Notes under the pieces: generated by a model | What the model was told of the DNA's origin: nothing | Seen by the model: only the letters and a program-made list of their open reading frames with translations | Databases searched by the model: none | Shown: in pieces, positions 46,423 through 64,000 of the stretch | Position numbering within the stretch: position 1 is the first letter of the stretch | How the letters are laid out: each line of letters starts with the position of its first letter | Source of the DNA: Antedon mediterranea | Lineage: Eukaryota > Echinodermata > Crinoidea > Comatulida > Antedonidae | DNA: 64,000 nt | Direction: 5' to 3' | Assembly: GCF_964355755.1 (NCBI RefSeq) | Contig: NC_092670.1 | Span: 2,507,001-2,571,000 of the forward strand | Program-made: the position numbers and the translations under genes

Positions 46423-47056
46423 CTGCGAAATAATAATACGGTACTGTAAGAACAAAATCATTTGTAAAAGTGCAATAAGATTATATAATTTATAATTTGA
46501 CTTTTCTAAAGCAAATTTCAAATGGTTCAATTTTTGTTCAAACCAATAGAGAATATATATAGTGCAATCTGTCAATGCAACTTACAAAGCAACTTACAAA
46601 TTATTGCAGTCAGCTTGTGCACAAGCTTTATTTTTATGAGGGCAGAACAACTCCCCACCTGAACTATTATGCTGGGGCTTTCAACACAGTACTACTAGCC
46701 TAGGCCCTTTGTGTTGCTGATTTTAAAACCGAATTAATCACCTAGGCCTACTACTCTACTATACTAGAAAGAAGTACTAGTACAACCTACCGTTTATTTA
46801 GTTAATCGACACAACAACTTCAGTTTTACTAATTTTTTTATTGCGTTTAAAAACACGATAATAATGCATTCGTATAACTGACTGTAACTAAACCATTCCA
46901 AAGTTTGGGTCCGTAATTGAAAATGTAAACCTAGGCCTAGGACCATGTATTGTTGGTCTGGTCAATTTCCCCACGACGTTCTTCGCCGCCTTCGCGTTGG
47001 TCCGCCTCGCCTTCAGAATCGGTGAGATCGGGCTCTCATATAGGCCTACGGTTGAA

Positions 47057-47197
47057 TTAATTGCATTCAATAACACTTTCTTGCGTATCCATAACGACGT
47101 CTCCTTCATCTTCATCAATTTCGAATTCATAATGGATAGTTTCCTCTTCAAAATCAGACTCCGAACTGTCGAGATCGTACACAATACGTGTTGACAT
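47057..47197 (-). pseudogene. Inverted relative of the P2X7-like gene's first exon
   Basis: 46 codons, MSTRIVYDLDSSESDFEEET at the start, against MSTRIAYDFDSSSSEELEEE on the + strand at 44,641. Acidic throughout. After a TAA the same frame continues to EPDLTDSEGE, aligning with YEPDCSSDD of the + copy, so the exon is decayed. The 18-base CRE-like block precedes it at 47,265-47,282. Confidence 0.6.
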
Positions 47198-47433
47198 CTT
47201 GCCGATACAGTACAGTTTGTATACAATTTAGAGAGATGCGTCGCGACCAGGGCAGTGCAGTGTGTTCATCTTATGACGTCACGATTTATCGCCTTGGATT
47301 TCCTGCTTCCAAATTCGACTTCGGAGATATTTACTCCGATGTATGTAAATCATAACAAATTCATAATTTACGCTTATAGAATTTATTTTATCAAAACGTA
47401 CTAATAAAATCAACATATTCAGACCCAAATCAG

Positions 47434-54105
<6,672 letters not shown>

Positions 54106-56075
54106 GTTTGCTAGTTAACTGACTGTAAATAGAATTTTATTTTATACACATAACTCATTAAGGCATTAAAAAAAGCGAGTTATACCTGTACTTTCATTGC
54201 CATTACCATAAATTAGATAATAACCATGGGTTACTATTCTTTTTTTCGATTCTCTTTTTAGGATGGGTTACTATTACAGTTGCTACAGTATTACTAAACT
54301 TAATCTGTAGTAGAGACTTGGAAACAGCTTTTTGTAAGCTGTATCACTAAATCATGGAATCATGATTTAACTTTATTTTACCTAATAATTGCTGGATTTC
54401 TAACTATCAGATAGCAGATACTTATGTTAACGTTGAAGGATAAAAGAGTCTGCAAACATGTTCGAAATTCGAAAAAATATGAATCATCCAATTGAAATAT
54501 CCTTATTTTGAATTAAAATTGGAACTGTGATTTGCTTATACAGTTAGTATATCAACAAAATCACATTGGAAAAAATAATAAATGTATGTTTATACTTTAC
54601 CGTACTAAAATAACTTGTCTGTACTGTGCGTATAGCCAGCAATGTATGCACTACTACTAATATAATTATACATAGGGTATTAGGTGTGGCCAACAATACA
54701 TATTTACAAATACAAAGTTCAGCATGATAATGATGATGCTTTAACAATTAATTAAAAGTACATGAACCAAAGGGACCTTGGCGATTTTATAGATTGTAAA
54801 CAAATCGGATCACCTAATGTTTTATGCAAGCAGAAGTATTGTCAATATAAACTGCTATTAAACTAAGTTTAATCCATCAAAATCAAAAGACCCACAGTTA
54901 TGATTTTTACTAATAAAAAAAAATGTTATCAAGTATAGTAGTTGCTTTGTTTGTTTGTTTGTTTGTTTGTTAGCACAATAGCGTTAGGTATCATTCTGGA
55001 TTTTTTAGTGTAGGTATATAGGTATATACTTTGAGACCATGCCTATTGAAATTTAAGAAAATTGGTTTAATAATAATTTAATAAATAACAAAAATGATAG
55101 TATGTTCAGACCAGCTAGTGGTAAAAGATAGGAGACAAGTTTCAAAAGCTGGTGAGCAGTCTTAAAGTAACAAGTAAACTGAAATTGCATTTTTTCGAGA
55201 ACTACTTGTTCATAAAACTTCACTTTTTGTACAAAAGGCAAGAGTTATAATTTGTGATTTGTAATTTTAAAACATAATTTTTTTTTAATGTACAGGTTTT
55301 AACAAAACAAATTCACCAGCTTGATTTTGGCGTTGCTGTTTTATTTAAAGTAAACTATTGTTAGTTGATAATTAGTTTTTTAGTACCGAAATATGTGTCA
55401 TTCCTTATTTCATTCTGTACATAGGTATATACTTACAGAACATGCATTTTCAGGAAAATTAATTGGTCATATTCTTTTAATATGGACAAGACACTCCTCG
55501 ATCATTATTCTGGTCAATCTTGATATCAGAAAGGTAACGATTGCAATACCAGAGTTTGTTTGTGTTATAATTATTTAAACAAATTATAAACCCCAGCAGG
55601 ATTTGAACCATGTAAAAGCTAATGCCTAAAGCAAAAAATGTATCTTTCAACATGCTCCCTATCAGTGGATATGTTTTGCCAAGTACTTCACTGGGTTTCT
55701 GAGTGCTTTCATTTGTTTGATGTTATTGTTCAGTAACAAGCATGTGGGAGATAATTTGGGCCATTCCAAGAGTCTGAGAGTTGATTTATTGTTATAATTT
55801 GTTTAAAAACAACCAGTTACCTAAACTCTGTACCACACCATCATAATTAAATATTGTATTCCGAGTTGGAAAGTAAAACAAAAACACACAAAAATAAATT
55901 CAGAATGCAAAGTGACATTTTATCTATCTTTATAATGTAATTAGTTTAATATCTTTCAATCATCCTGACTTCGTAACTAGCACAATCATTCTAATTTTTA
56001 GAGAAGTTTGAGTTTATGAATCATTCAATGTAGCTCATTGGATAAATCATCCTGATTAATCTAGGAGCTGATTGG
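54106..56075. other. Spacer between FAM227 and Hsp70 genes
   Basis: No exon recognised. It should contain the Hsp70 promoter; I see no convincing heat-shock element array (nGAAnnTTCn repeats). Simple repeat (GTTT)n at 54,943-54,970 and a fragment of the tRNA-like repeat near 55,588-55,620. Confidence 0.45.
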
Positions 56076-59000
56076 CTATTTGTCTTCTTGATTCATCAGA
56101 GCAGCTTGCACTGACAATGCAGCTCCTGTACTAACTTCATCTTCATCTTTCTGTTATTTTAAAGAAATATTCAGTGTTAGGATCAATTCAATTCAATTCA
56201 ATTCAATTCATCGACATTTTTATTCCATAATCAAAATAAAAACATATACAAATACAATACAAATAATAAGATAATGGAATGGGATACAAAATAAGCACAA
56301 GTGCTTTAAGCATGTAACCCTAACAAAAAGATCAAACAATTAGTACAAACAAAAAGAACAAACCAAAATAACATAATGTGATTTACTTAACTTAAATATT
56401 TCTATTGTTATAATATTGCTTTAATCTCTGTTTAAACAAACTTAAAGTGGGGGATTGTTTTATATAGTCTGTTAAATTGTTCCAAATATGTGTTCCTTGG
56501 TAGGAAATACATTGCTGTCCGACTTTGGTGCGTTTTAGTTGTGGACAGTAGTTTGACCTGTTTCTAGTTGAGTAATTATGGAATGAGGCAGATGTACTAA
56601 ATAAGTTATTAAATGATTCAGGTAATAGATTATGTTTATATTGATACATAAATATAGCAGTGTGTTTCGTATAAAGGTCAAAAATATTTAATGTTTGGGT
56701 TGAAATAAAAAGTGGATGAGAAGGATGCATAAAATGAACATGACAAATATTTCTAAGTGCTTTTTTCTGGAGAATATGTATACGGTTTAAGTTTGTAGCA
56801 GAAGTAGCACCCCATACTGTGATAGCATACGTTATTCTAGGTAATATAAGTGCATTGTATACCGTTAACAAGATTTTACTTGATAACATAGACTTCACTT
56901 TGTTTAAGACACCAATTATTCTAGAAATACTGTTTGCTACCTCATTTACATGAAAATTAAACGATAAAGTTTCATCCAGAAATAAGCCTAGAAATTTAAC
57001 TTCAGTAGCTTTTACTATACATTCATTTCCCATCCTCAATTCTAGTGAGGTAGTGTCAGCTGACTTATTTCTAGCCTTAAATATAACATATTTTGATTTG
57101 TTTACATTTAGCGTTAATTTGTTAGCAATAAACCAGTCCGAAAGTATAGATAACTCCTGGTTCATTGTATCAAAAGCTTGAGTAATATCATTGTGACTAT
57201 AAAACACATTTGTGTCATCTGCATACATAATCATGTCTACATGGTTACATGCTAGACTAATATCATTAATGAATATAAGAAATAATAATGGACCCAATAT
57301 GGATCCCTGAGGAACTCCAGTGTTTACTGTCATTTTACTAGATGCAGTATTAACAATAAATGTGTATTGTAGTCTTTTTTTAAGATAGTTTGAGAACCAG
57401 TTTAGCGGAACTCCTCTTATACCATAAAATCTTAACTTATCTAATAATACATCATGATCGATTGTATCAAACGCTTTTGATAAATCAAGGAAAACTCCTA
57501 GTGTGAACTCTTTATTCTCAATAGCGTTTGTGATTTTTTCAATCGATTGTATTAAAGCATGACTAGTTGAATGGTGTTGTCTAAATCCATACTGTGTTTT
57601 ACTCAGTACGTTATATTTTGAGAGGTAACAAATCGTTTGATCATACACAATCCTCTCAAATATTTTGGAAAAAAAAGGTAAAATGGAAATAGGCCGATAA
57701 TTATTTATATCGGAGATGTCACCATTCTTAAATACCGGGATAACTTTAGCAATTTTTATATCAGCCGGGACACAGCCCGATGATAATGACGTATTAATAA
57801 TATGCAATAAAGGTTTTAAAATAAACGGGGAAGCAGATTTTATGAGTTGGGCACTTATACCATCATGGCCAGGAGAAGTATTCTTTGTGTTTTTAATATA
57901 GTGGTTAAGTTCATGTTCAGTAACAGGCTTAAAAAACATTGAAGAGGTAAAATTTCCCTTTAAGAAAGTTCTGTGGGTGATTTCTTCATTTTGAGATTCA
58001 TGCCTAAATTTATTATTTAGTTTTTCTCCAATATTAATAAAAAAAGAGTTGAATGCATCAGCTTTCTCATCATTATGAGAGAAAGTCTCAGTACCCAATT
58101 TTATTTTTGTAGGCAAATTGGTAGTCTTTTTCCTACCCATTATATCATTTAGGATTGTCCACGTTTTTTTAATATCTTGTTTATTTCGTTCAAACTGGAC
58201 CATATAATATTCTTTTTTCCGATTTCTAATAGTAGTGGTTAACTTGTTTCTAAAATGTATGTACGTACTTTTATTAGTAGTGGTGTTATTTTGTTTGTAC
58301 TTTTTATATAATTTATGTTTTTGAGAGATAGCTCTGGCAATTTCAGCTGTGATCCAAGGAGATTTTAACTTGTTCGCCTTATTTCTAATTCGTTTTAAAG
58401 GGAAACAATTATCAATTGTTTTATTTAAAGTGTTTGTAAAATTTTGATAAGCAACATTCGCATTATTTGAGAATAGCACATCATTCCACTGATTACTTTG
58501 TAATTCTTGCAAAAAATACTCCGTTTGTTGAGGAGAGTATTGTCGTTTATATACAAATCGAGGATATTGCTTATTATGTTTTTCCAAAGTATCTACACAG
58601 AATATTGGGAAGTGATCAGAAATATCAGTACAGTATTACCATATTACTATCATTCAATATCGTGTATAGTCTACTGCTGTGTATCTTTATCATTGTCATA
58701 TCTTCATAGTCAATATTACTCTGTATCATCAGTCAATATCATGACCATTCTTCATTTTGTCGTCAATATGACATCATGATCAAGAGTGCTACTTACCAAT
58801 AATTCTAAGACCAGTAAATCACTCAGCCGTTTCACTTCTCTAGGTTTTGCCATTAACAGCTTTTCTTTTCTAAAAAATAAAATAATAAATTATTTTAATA
58901 AATTAAAAACATTTCTCTTTTTCAACCTACTCCTGTGCCGCCTCCTCAGTTTATGCCATGTGTAATTTGGTTTAAGCAAAATTAACGTACATGAAGGCAG

Positions 59001-62000
59001 GAGGACCTGATACCATCCCACCCAGAGTCCTTCGGAAATTTGCTTTTGAACTTAAGCTTTGTCTACACTATCAAACTAGTTTGACAAAAAATATGGTAGT
59101 GATATGCCCAGATATGGTAATGATATGACATCATCATGTCCATGGGCACAACAGTTTTGAATAAAGCGGCACACTCGTGGTTGTTAAAGCCAGTTTGTTA
59201 ATAAAAAGGATCAAACTGGACATTGTGACATTTTGTATCGTTAATTACTATATTGCGTGGAAATGGCGGCTCTATTGATCTTATTGCATGTCACAATAAA
59301 AGTGTATCTTGTTTACCTTTGATTTCATACTAACCTCCTCTTCTTTTGTGTTTGAGTTGTGTATCTCATGTTTATATTATTACCTGTTATCTCTCCCCAG
59401 GTGTCATCAGGAGATATGGCTGTTATTTGTGTGGCAATTATCATTTGTGATTCACTTCCCTCAACTTTACCCTTCTTTACCTTTGATTATACAATACTAA
59501 CCTCAAATGACTCTTTGTATTTGATTTTGAGTAATTTATCTCATGTCAATATTATATAATTATCTCTCACCAGGTAACACATCAGGTTTTGAATAGTTGC
59601 TTGGCTACACTTATTTTTCACTATACAATTCCAATTCTTTTATCTGTACAATATCCCTTTAGTTTTGATTATGGCAAATGAGTAGTTTATGCTCATGTTT
59701 ATATACCTTTGATTATCTCTGTCTGTCTTCAACCCGCACACAAGTGGCAAATATAGAAATGTATTAGCTAGGGCCAACATTATGTGTTATGTTACCTTCT
59801 CTCAACTTTATACTTCTTTCCTGAAACTATTCAACTAAACACTTCTGGTTTGTTTGGACCTATTCCACATTCCACAACTGAGCTGTGTAATTTAAGTGTC
59901 CTTCAGTAGTATTATCTTATTTTAAAATTTCCTTTTCTTTTGTTTTGTACTATGATTATTTATGTATGTTTATGATTACGTGAATGGAAAGAAAGAAAGA
60001 AAGAATACTATTACCTCAATAGGCTTTTTCTGTTTTCCTTCTGTTTGGTCAAAAACTGAGCGTGCTCTCTAAGCCCCTCCTCGTGCATTTCCTGGTAATT
60101 TTGGTCTAGTTCACGAATACTGTGATACGTCTCATTTATAAGTTCTCTGTATGTTGGCGCATTTAAAGTGTGATCAGTTAAGGACAAATTATTTGATTTA
60201 TTAACTACGAAGTAGCTTTGCATCAGGGAGCTAAGTTTACCCTATTATATATATATATTCTGGTATATTGTACTTTATACTACATTTGAGAATTACTCAA
60301 GGGTTTTCAAATGTACTTTAATAGTATGAATAATTTATAAGCAGTTGCTGTTGTAAAATCATTACAATAAAATAAACAAATAAAGCAACATACATTTCTA
60401 AATAAAAATATTATTTTATATATTAGTTTACTTTAAAGATTGTATTTAATTGAAAAAATATCTTGTTATAAAAAATGATGTTTTACATTCAGTGGCACAG
60501 GGTACAATGGACCCCACTTCTAAGGGGCCCTCCAATGCTGGCTTTGTTGTATTGGACTGCTCATGCTTTAAGGCCTTGGGTCCAGTAAGTGCTCATAGCT
60601 ATTACGCCACTGTTTACATTGTGCACTGGGTCGTTTTACACTAATTCCAACAGTTGCATTTTTCTGAATAAAATTTTAAAAAGTATTCTAAAAAATTTTG
60701 AAAATGTTAAGCGCGCATACGCATGCGTTACATGCGCTACGCACGTAATTGTATTGCCATATGATAATTTATGCCCTGAAATGTATGAGTACCAAATTTT
60801 ATTTAATTGAGATTCATGCTGGTGAAGATATGATTACAAACGTGATTTTGTTAAATCGTGCGTACACCGCGTAATTTTTTATTGCGCACCGTGAAAACGT
60901 AATCGATTCCTGGCCATAAGGGAATATACTGTGAAAAATTGACTTAGCTAAATTAAACTGATATCAAGATAAGGTCAGAAAGCGATAAAACGCATAGTGA
61001 TACCAGACCGACCGACCGACATAGTGAACTATAGAGTCGCGTCCACGCGACTAAAAATGTCAATATGTTATTTTGCAGATATAGCCAAGTCCTGAAAAAT
61101 TATGCTGGAATTTGGTCAACTACCTATTTCTGCTTCCAACTGATCATCAATAAAAGTACTGATGAAGTGAATAGTGAAAATAGAATGTTGCCAAGACTAA
61201 AGGATTGTAGGACTAATAGACCCAGGACAACTACATACTAGGTAATATATGGTAAAAAGGATATGGAGGAAGACTCTTGATTTCTGTACGTTGTAAGTAG
61301 ATGTCCATGCCAGCTCTTTTGTCTAACTTCTTTTGTCGCATAAAATGTTGCATCAAGGGACTCTGACCACACACGTTGAACGCACTTTTGGAAAACTGCG
61401 TACTCTCTCTCATAAACTGGATGTGACTAAGAAATAAATGAAGAAAAACAGTGTGAAAAAATGTTCCAAAGGTTTCCAAAGGTCATGAAACAATGAGCTT
61501 ACTGTAATGTTCTTGTTTTGAACTATCAGCATTGACAAGGTTTCTGCATAATAACGATTTAATTTGTATATATGCAGGTGTTTCTGCTACATTGTAGGAG
61601 CAGTTACATGAAACGTTGTAAATCCATACCAAAAAAAACTTTTGTTAAAACAAATTCCATACCTCTGGTGACAATGGTCTCTCCCTTCCTTTTAGTGACA
61701 CTGTTGACGATTGCTTTAATGATGTGCTCTTGTCTGCTTTTTTCTTTCCCTCCAAACCTGCCTCAGACTTCTTTTTCAAACTACTCTGGCTATTTGATGT
61801 TTTGCTACTCTTCACCGTCTTTTGACTTAGAAGACTTCCTGATGCATCTGAAACATTTTCTGTGATTGGCTGCAAAGTCTTCTGACCTTTAACCTCCAAC
61901 TTTTGAGACTGTTCATGTTTACTGGTTTTTTGAGCATTTGAAATAGCTGTGATTGTTTTTGGGTCAGAGTCGATTCCTGCTACACCAATATGGTCTATTG

Positions 62001-64000
62001 ATGCTTTTCTCTGTGACATCAAATGTGATGTTTGTGAATTCTTTCTGGATGTGTCTTCGTCGTGCATGGATGATCCTGGAGTTTCAAATTCAAAGCTAAA
62101 ACCACGTCCTGCAATTACAATTTGTTTATTTTATTTTTTGCTCATAAAGATCACAAATTACAATATTGAACATCAAAGACATAACGAGGAGACAAACAAA
62201 TAAAAATGATGGTACATCAAGAAAATGAAAAAAAAAGGACAAAGGACGGAAAGAATTGGACGCATGACAAATAGGATCATTATAAGAACATAAAGTAACA
62301 ACTCAAATATGCAGAAGTCTTCCACACTGGTCAAGATTTTTGTACGAACCTATTCAGTTATTGTTTTTTTTTTAAGGAATTGTACAGTAACTCTCATTGT
62401 CATTTAAAAAAAAATAATTCTCTGTATTTGGAAGTTTAAAAAACTGAGACTGATGGAACTGTTTGATTGTTTTAATTCTAATACCTTTTTTGGAATCTTT
62501 TTGTATAATTTCAGCCTTCCTCATATCTGTTGGTTCAAGAGCATTATAATTCCATTTCATCCATGTTCGGGGCACAACTTTAGTTCCAGCAATCCATTGA
62601 GAGGTCAACATGCAAAGGTCTTCTTTAAAGTCATCGTTGAACTGCCGCCAGGAGTCTGGAAATGCTTCGCAGAAGCAGCAGTAGACAGACTGTGCTAGAA
62701 GATCAGGGTAGGCCTAGAGAAGTAATAAAGTCAATTTCAAATTGTTCGTATGCATTGAAAGAAAATGTTTATATCAGTCAATTATCCCATTTGGCATAGG
62801 TGTGTGTCACCATGATTAAAGCTCTGTCTACACTATCAAACTTTATGTGACAAAAAAAGTGATGTGCCCATATATGGACATGATGATGTCATATCACTAC
62901 CATATTTGGGCACATCACACATTTTTGTCACATAAAGTTTGATAGTGTAGACAGAGCTTTAAATATGGTAAAAATGCAATTACTGCATTGAAAGAAAATG
63001 TAAATAAATTCTCCTGAAACACATTTTATAGATGTTTTGTATACTGTGTGTCATCTAGTTTAAAACAAGATTTAAATTAATGACTGTAAAAAAAATCTCT
63101 TGTTACCTTAAAGAATACATCTCTATATTTAGGGTGTTTAGCATATAGTAACAGCTTTGCATAGTTGTGTGCCACCCGATTGAATATTTTTTCTTGATAT
63201 GTTTTGCTTGGATGATAGCGATGTAAAAAAAACCACCAAAACAAATCCTGAATGAAAAATATTAATCTTAATCTATAAACCTAAGTTAATTTCTGATAGT
63301 AAAAAAAAGAGTTTTTGGAATGTAGCAACAAGCAAAGGCATATTGTTTGATGCAGGTTATAACTTAAAAATAGATTTTGTTTTGATAAGTTGTAAGCTTA
63401 GCTAATATGCAGTTACTCATTTTTTAATTTAGAAAATGCAGCTGCACCAACAAGGCCTTGCTATTCACTCTTTTAAATCAACTAAAACACATACTGGATT
63501 TCAAGTTATAATATTTCATAAAAAAGAAAAGGTCTTTTGTCGTTTGATTAAGGTAAGTGACACAAATCTCGGGTTCTATTTCTAAAAACCCGACATCTGG
63601 AGTGAACACTGTGGCTCCGTTTTACAAGGGATGTATCATAGACTCTGTATTAATGAAAACAGTCAAGTGTACTGCTTGATGTTGTAATTTAGTGTTGTAT
63701 CCAATCAGAACATTTCCTAATAACGGGAGAATGATAAAACCTCTACTGTAATGATAATCATTGTCATGTGTCTGAACACCTTTGTTTTTTGTCTCTGAGG
63801 GTTCAATTTGACCTTGTTATCAGCATTGTACACTAATACACCATAACTCTATTGGTGTAAACATCTAGGTTTTTAGCAGCATTTATTAATGATCATTGTG
63901 TCAATGTGTACACAATACCTACCACCAGAATGGCCTCGGACATCTTAGAAAAGAAGAGGCGTTGGAACTCTGCTTTGTATTGATGTTTCTTGCTTAGACC
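56076..64000 (-). CDS. FAM227-family protein, eight 3' exons (5' part outside window)
   Basis: Exons (minus): >64,000-63,923; 63,247-63,107; 62,713-62,485; 62,108-61,663; 61,416 to about 61,235; 60,230-60,015; 58,869-58,797; 56,150-56,076 with TAG. Phases agree throughout, given the 61,235 donor choice. Hallmarks: FFSKMSEAILV-DLFWWFFLHRYHP (the FWW motif that defines the family), YPDLLAQSVYCCFCEAFPDS, SQWIAGTKVVPRTWMKWNY, FNVCGQSPLMQHFM, LQRTEI, and APTYRELINETYHSI. A Ser/Lys-rich linker of about 130 residues lies in the 61.7-62.1 kb exon. The C-terminal end is coiled-coil-like (HAQFLTKQKENRKSLL), then VQAALMNQEDK. The function of FAM227A/B is not established; vertebrate members are testis/cilia-associated. 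I cannot tell A from B. Confidence 0.88.
56187..58630 (-). mobile_element. CR1-type LINE in last FAM227 intron, 5'-truncated, intact RT
   Basis: Minus strand. Only the end of the endonuclease (TDISDHFPIF) remains, then a full RT ORF. The 3' end has an (AATTC)n pentamer tail at 56,187-56,212. The ORF is uninterrupted, so this is the youngest LINE in the window. Being 5'-truncated, it cannot move by itself. Confidence 0.88.
56392..58587 (-). CDS. LINE ORF2 fragment: intact reverse transcriptase
   Basis: 731 codons. Linker residues about 1-230 (Lys/Asn-rich). RT lies at about 235-520 (SPGHDGISAQLIKSA, INNYRPISILPFFSKIFERI, GVFLDLSKAFDTIDHDVL, GVPQGSILGPLLFLIFINDI near 420, MYADDTN near 452). 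A C-terminal region follows with the common TYAITVWGATSATNLNRIH and HIWNNLTDYI. The RT copies element RNA at a nicked target. The ATG shown is internal to the original ORF2. Confidence 0.92.
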   Translation of the reverse strand: MEKHNKQYPRFVYKRQYSPQQTEYFLQELQSNQWNDVLFSNNANVAYQNFTNTLNKTIDNCFPLKRIRNKANKLKSPWITAEIARAISQKHKLYKKYKQNNTTTNKSTYIHFRNKLTTTIRNRKKEYYMVQFERNKQDIKKTWTILNDIMGRKKTTNLPTKIKLGTETFSHNDEKADAFNSFFINIGEKLNNKFRHESQNEEITHRTFLKGNFTSSMFFKPVTEHELNHYIKNTKNTSPGHDGISAQLIKSASPFILKPLLHIINTSLSSGCVPADIKIAKVIPVFKNGDISDINNYRPISILPFFSKIFERIVYDQTICYLSKYNVLSKTQYGFRQHHSTSHALIQSIEKITNAIENKEFTLGVFLDLSKAFDTIDHDVLLDKLRFYGIRGVPLNWFSNYLKKRLQYTFIVNTASSKMTVNTGVPQGSILGPLLFLIFINDISLACNHVDMIMYADDTNVFYSHNDITQAFDTMNQELSILSDWFIANKLTLNVNKSKYVIFKARNKSADTTSLELRMGNECIVKATEVKFLGLFLDETLSFNFHVNEVANSISRIIGVLNKVKSMLSSKILLTVYNALILPRITYAITVWGATSATNLNRIHILQKKALRNICHVHFMHPSHPLFISTQTLNIFDLYTKHTAIFMYQYKHNLLPESFNNLFSTSASFHNYSTRNRSNYCPQLKRTKVGQQCISYQGTHIWNNLTDYIKQSPTLSLFKQRLKQYYNNRNI
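59056..59157. mobile_element. TTAA-flanked MITE, truncated copy
   Basis: Preceded by TTAA (59,052-59,055). Begins GCTTTGTCTACACTATCAAA and matches the left half of the complete copy at 62,820. The right terminal repeat is missing. Confidence 0.6.
59309..59590. repeat. Imperfect tandem repeat, about 170 bp, two copies, in FAM227 intron
   Basis: ACCTTTGATT...ATACTAACCTC, TTATCTCATGT and TTATCTCTC.CCAGGT recur at about 59,318 and 59,480. No coding value. Confidence 0.5.
60485..60625. repeat. SINE-like interspersed repeat, second copy
   Basis: Relative of 31,370-31,560 (GGGGCCCTCCAA, GGCCTTGGGTCCAG, GTGCTCATAGCTATTAC, CCACTG). Lies in a FAM227 intron. Confidence 0.45.
60700..61046 (+). repeat. 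CpG-rich hairpin-terminated repeat
   Basis: CpG-rich words (GCGCGCATACGCATGCG; CGTGCGTACACCGCG) are followed by (GACC)n at 61,008-61,020 and a terminal hairpin AGTCGCGT-CC-ACGCGACT. The architecture is like the repeats at 10.4-12.2 kb. It lies in a FAM227 intron. Confidence 0.5.
62820..62958. mobile_element. 139-bp MITE with TTAA target duplication
   Basis: AGCTCTGTCTACACTATCAA at the left is inverted exactly at the right. TTAA lies on both sides (62,816-62,819 and 62,959-62,962). Terminal repeats of about 38 bp (through TTATGTGACAAAAA). TTAA is the piggyBac-type target. Non-coding, inside a FAM227 intron. Confidence 0.85.

Overview
This is a repeat-rich, AT-rich animal genomic window: multi-exon genes with GT/AG introns, metazoan-type Hsp70, FAM227 and death-effector-like proteins, and many LINE, Gypsy, Helitron-like and MITE copies. 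The mix of a Mag/SURL-like Gypsy element, DED-type proteins, a P2X7-intracellular-domain gene and abundant AGGCCTA palindromes suggests a marine invertebrate deuterostome, plausibly an echinoderm. The species assignment is inference.

Layout. 1-2990: decayed LINE on the + strand. 3.1-4.0 kb: start of a tandem-DED-like gene on the minus strand. 4.0-12.6 kb: non-coding repeats, including an 88-bp satellite with a head-to-head inversion and a Helitron-like element. 12.8-17.1 kb: a TA-flanked 842-bp inverted-repeat element beside a truncated Mag/SURL-like Gypsy element (minus). 17.1-17.9 kb: foldback element of about 800 bp. 18.3-20.8 kb: broken L1/Tx1-like LINE. 21.8-27.4 kb: diverged tandem repeats of about 1.5 kb carrying tRNA-like SINE and Helitron-like insertions. 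30.2-31.1 kb: 51-bp minisatellite and a 222-bp repeat. 31.7-43.5 kb: scattered exons of a second DED-like gene (minus), split by a young 8,452-bp Gypsy retrotransposon at 34,262-42,713. 44.4-47.5 kb: a 3-kb segment bounded by a perfect 28-bp inverted repeat, holding a three-exon gene with a P2X7-intracellular-like zinc domain and an opposed, broken relative. 47.4-54.1 kb: six-exon Hsp70 gene (minus) lacking the C-terminal lid, its first intron filled with nested transposons. 56.1-64.0 kb: eight 3' exons of a FAM227-family gene (minus), with a LINE carrying an intact 731-codon ORF in its last intron.

The four host-type loci (two DED-like, Hsp70, FAM227) all lie on the minus strand and have recoverable splice sites. 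No operon logic applies. The most unusual parts are the 44.4-47.5 kb inverted segment and its junction with Hsp70, the phase-matched DED and mini-exon modules, and the Helitron-like/satellite relationships. Exon boundaries were inferred by eye from splice consensus, frame and known protein families.
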